DNA of 46,231 bases, taken from Staphylococcus coagulans (GTDB lineage Bacteria > Bacillota > Bacilli > Staphylococcales > Staphylococcaceae). Below, piece after piece: positions 46,134-46,231 of this stretch. Both the position numbers and the translations under genes were made by a program. The DNA is taken from the NCBI RefSeq assembly GCF_002901995.1, contig NZ_PPQN01000033.1, positions 1-46,231 of the forward strand. Direction: 5' to 3'. The notes under the pieces were generated by a model. The model worked only from the letters and a program-made list of their open reading frames with translations, was not told where the DNA came from and did no database searches. Position 1 is the first letter of the stretch; every line of letters starts with the position of its first letter.

Positions 46134-46231
46134 TTATTGTAATTTTTGAAGATAACTGCGACCAAATTCTGGAAGCGGTACACCAAAGTTATCTGCAATG
46201 GTTGCCCCAATTGAACTAAACGTTGTATCCG
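46134..46231 (-). CDS. deoB: Phosphopentomutase DeoB, C-terminal end (partial)
   Basis: The last 31 codons of a minus-strand gene that runs out of the window. They read [17 protein letters not shown], then a [10 protein letters not shown] end. The GATIADNF end is typical of phosphopentomutase, which interconverts (deoxy)ribose 1- and 5-phosphates. Confidence 0.8.
   Translation of the reverse strand, partial: DTTFSSIGATIADNFGVPLPEFGRSYLQKLQ

Overview
The window is a low-GC Staphylococcus chromosome segment. The evidence is the YSIRK/LPXTG surface protein, the SElX-type superantigen-like exotoxin, and close similarity (from memory) to S. aureus PtsG, IruO, MerA and FphF. A secreted SElX/SpEX homologue, a wall-anchored GH101 enzyme and a complete nadBCA set suggest an animal-associated species of the intermedius/hyicus type rather than S. 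aureus. The species call is an inference. There is no tRNA, rRNA, CRISPR array, insertion sequence or phage gene.

Layout. 1-2420: glucose PTS gene ptsG with a GlcT-type antiterminator and terminator leader. 2560-3087: SElX-like exotoxin. 3171-12593 (minus): a ten-gene operon gntR-agaS-lacC-lacD-GH35-EIIB-EIIC-EIID-EIIA-nagA. It diverges from a 1490-residue LPXTG-anchored GH101 endo-alpha-N-acetylgalactosaminidase at 13029-17501. Together these form a complete proposed route for mucin core-1 O-glycan (Gal-beta-1,3-GalNAc, T antigen): surface release, PTS uptake, beta-1,3-galactosidase cleavage, then GalNAc-6-P to GalN-6-P to tagatose-6-P to tagatose-1,6-bisP to triose phosphates. Two identical 12-bp palindromes in the divergent region are the likely GntR operators.

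18045-19816: arylamine N-acetyltransferase with a Cys-His-Glu triad, and an HSL-type esterase. 19904-25084: NAD de novo operon nadB-nadC-nadA, divergent from a NifS-like desulfurase and the NiaR repressor. 25319-26743: DASS-family anion transporter. 27023-29623: adhE behind a perfect Rex box, followed by a large structured hairpin. 29791-30465: AT-rich HAD phosphatase. 30728-32097: a ferredoxin-like protein and an MhqO-type dioxygenase behind a QsrR-type box.

32590-33100 is a small accessory locus. A two-site AgrA-like element and promoter precede a Gly/Cys/Trp-rich bacteriocin-like ORF whose frame is lost at codon 2, a 25-residue membrane peptide and a strong terminator. About 700 bases without a gene follow. 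33805-35597: merA-like reductase with a one-Cys MarR regulator and a perfect palindrome. 35885-36925: iruO with a perfect Fur box. 37106-39398: GntR regulator divergent from a GH1 phospho-beta-glucosidase around a perfect palindrome. 39812-40342: DoxX-family membrane protein with a Rex-like box over its promoter. 40457-41239: FphF-like esterase. 41422-44370: panE, a second ketopantoate-reductase paralogue and an orphan EIIC-like transporter. 44643-46231: small GNAT protein, DUF5996 protein and the 3' end of deoB.

Several starts were moved from the longest ORF to the codon with the better ribosome binding site; many of these are TTG or GTG.
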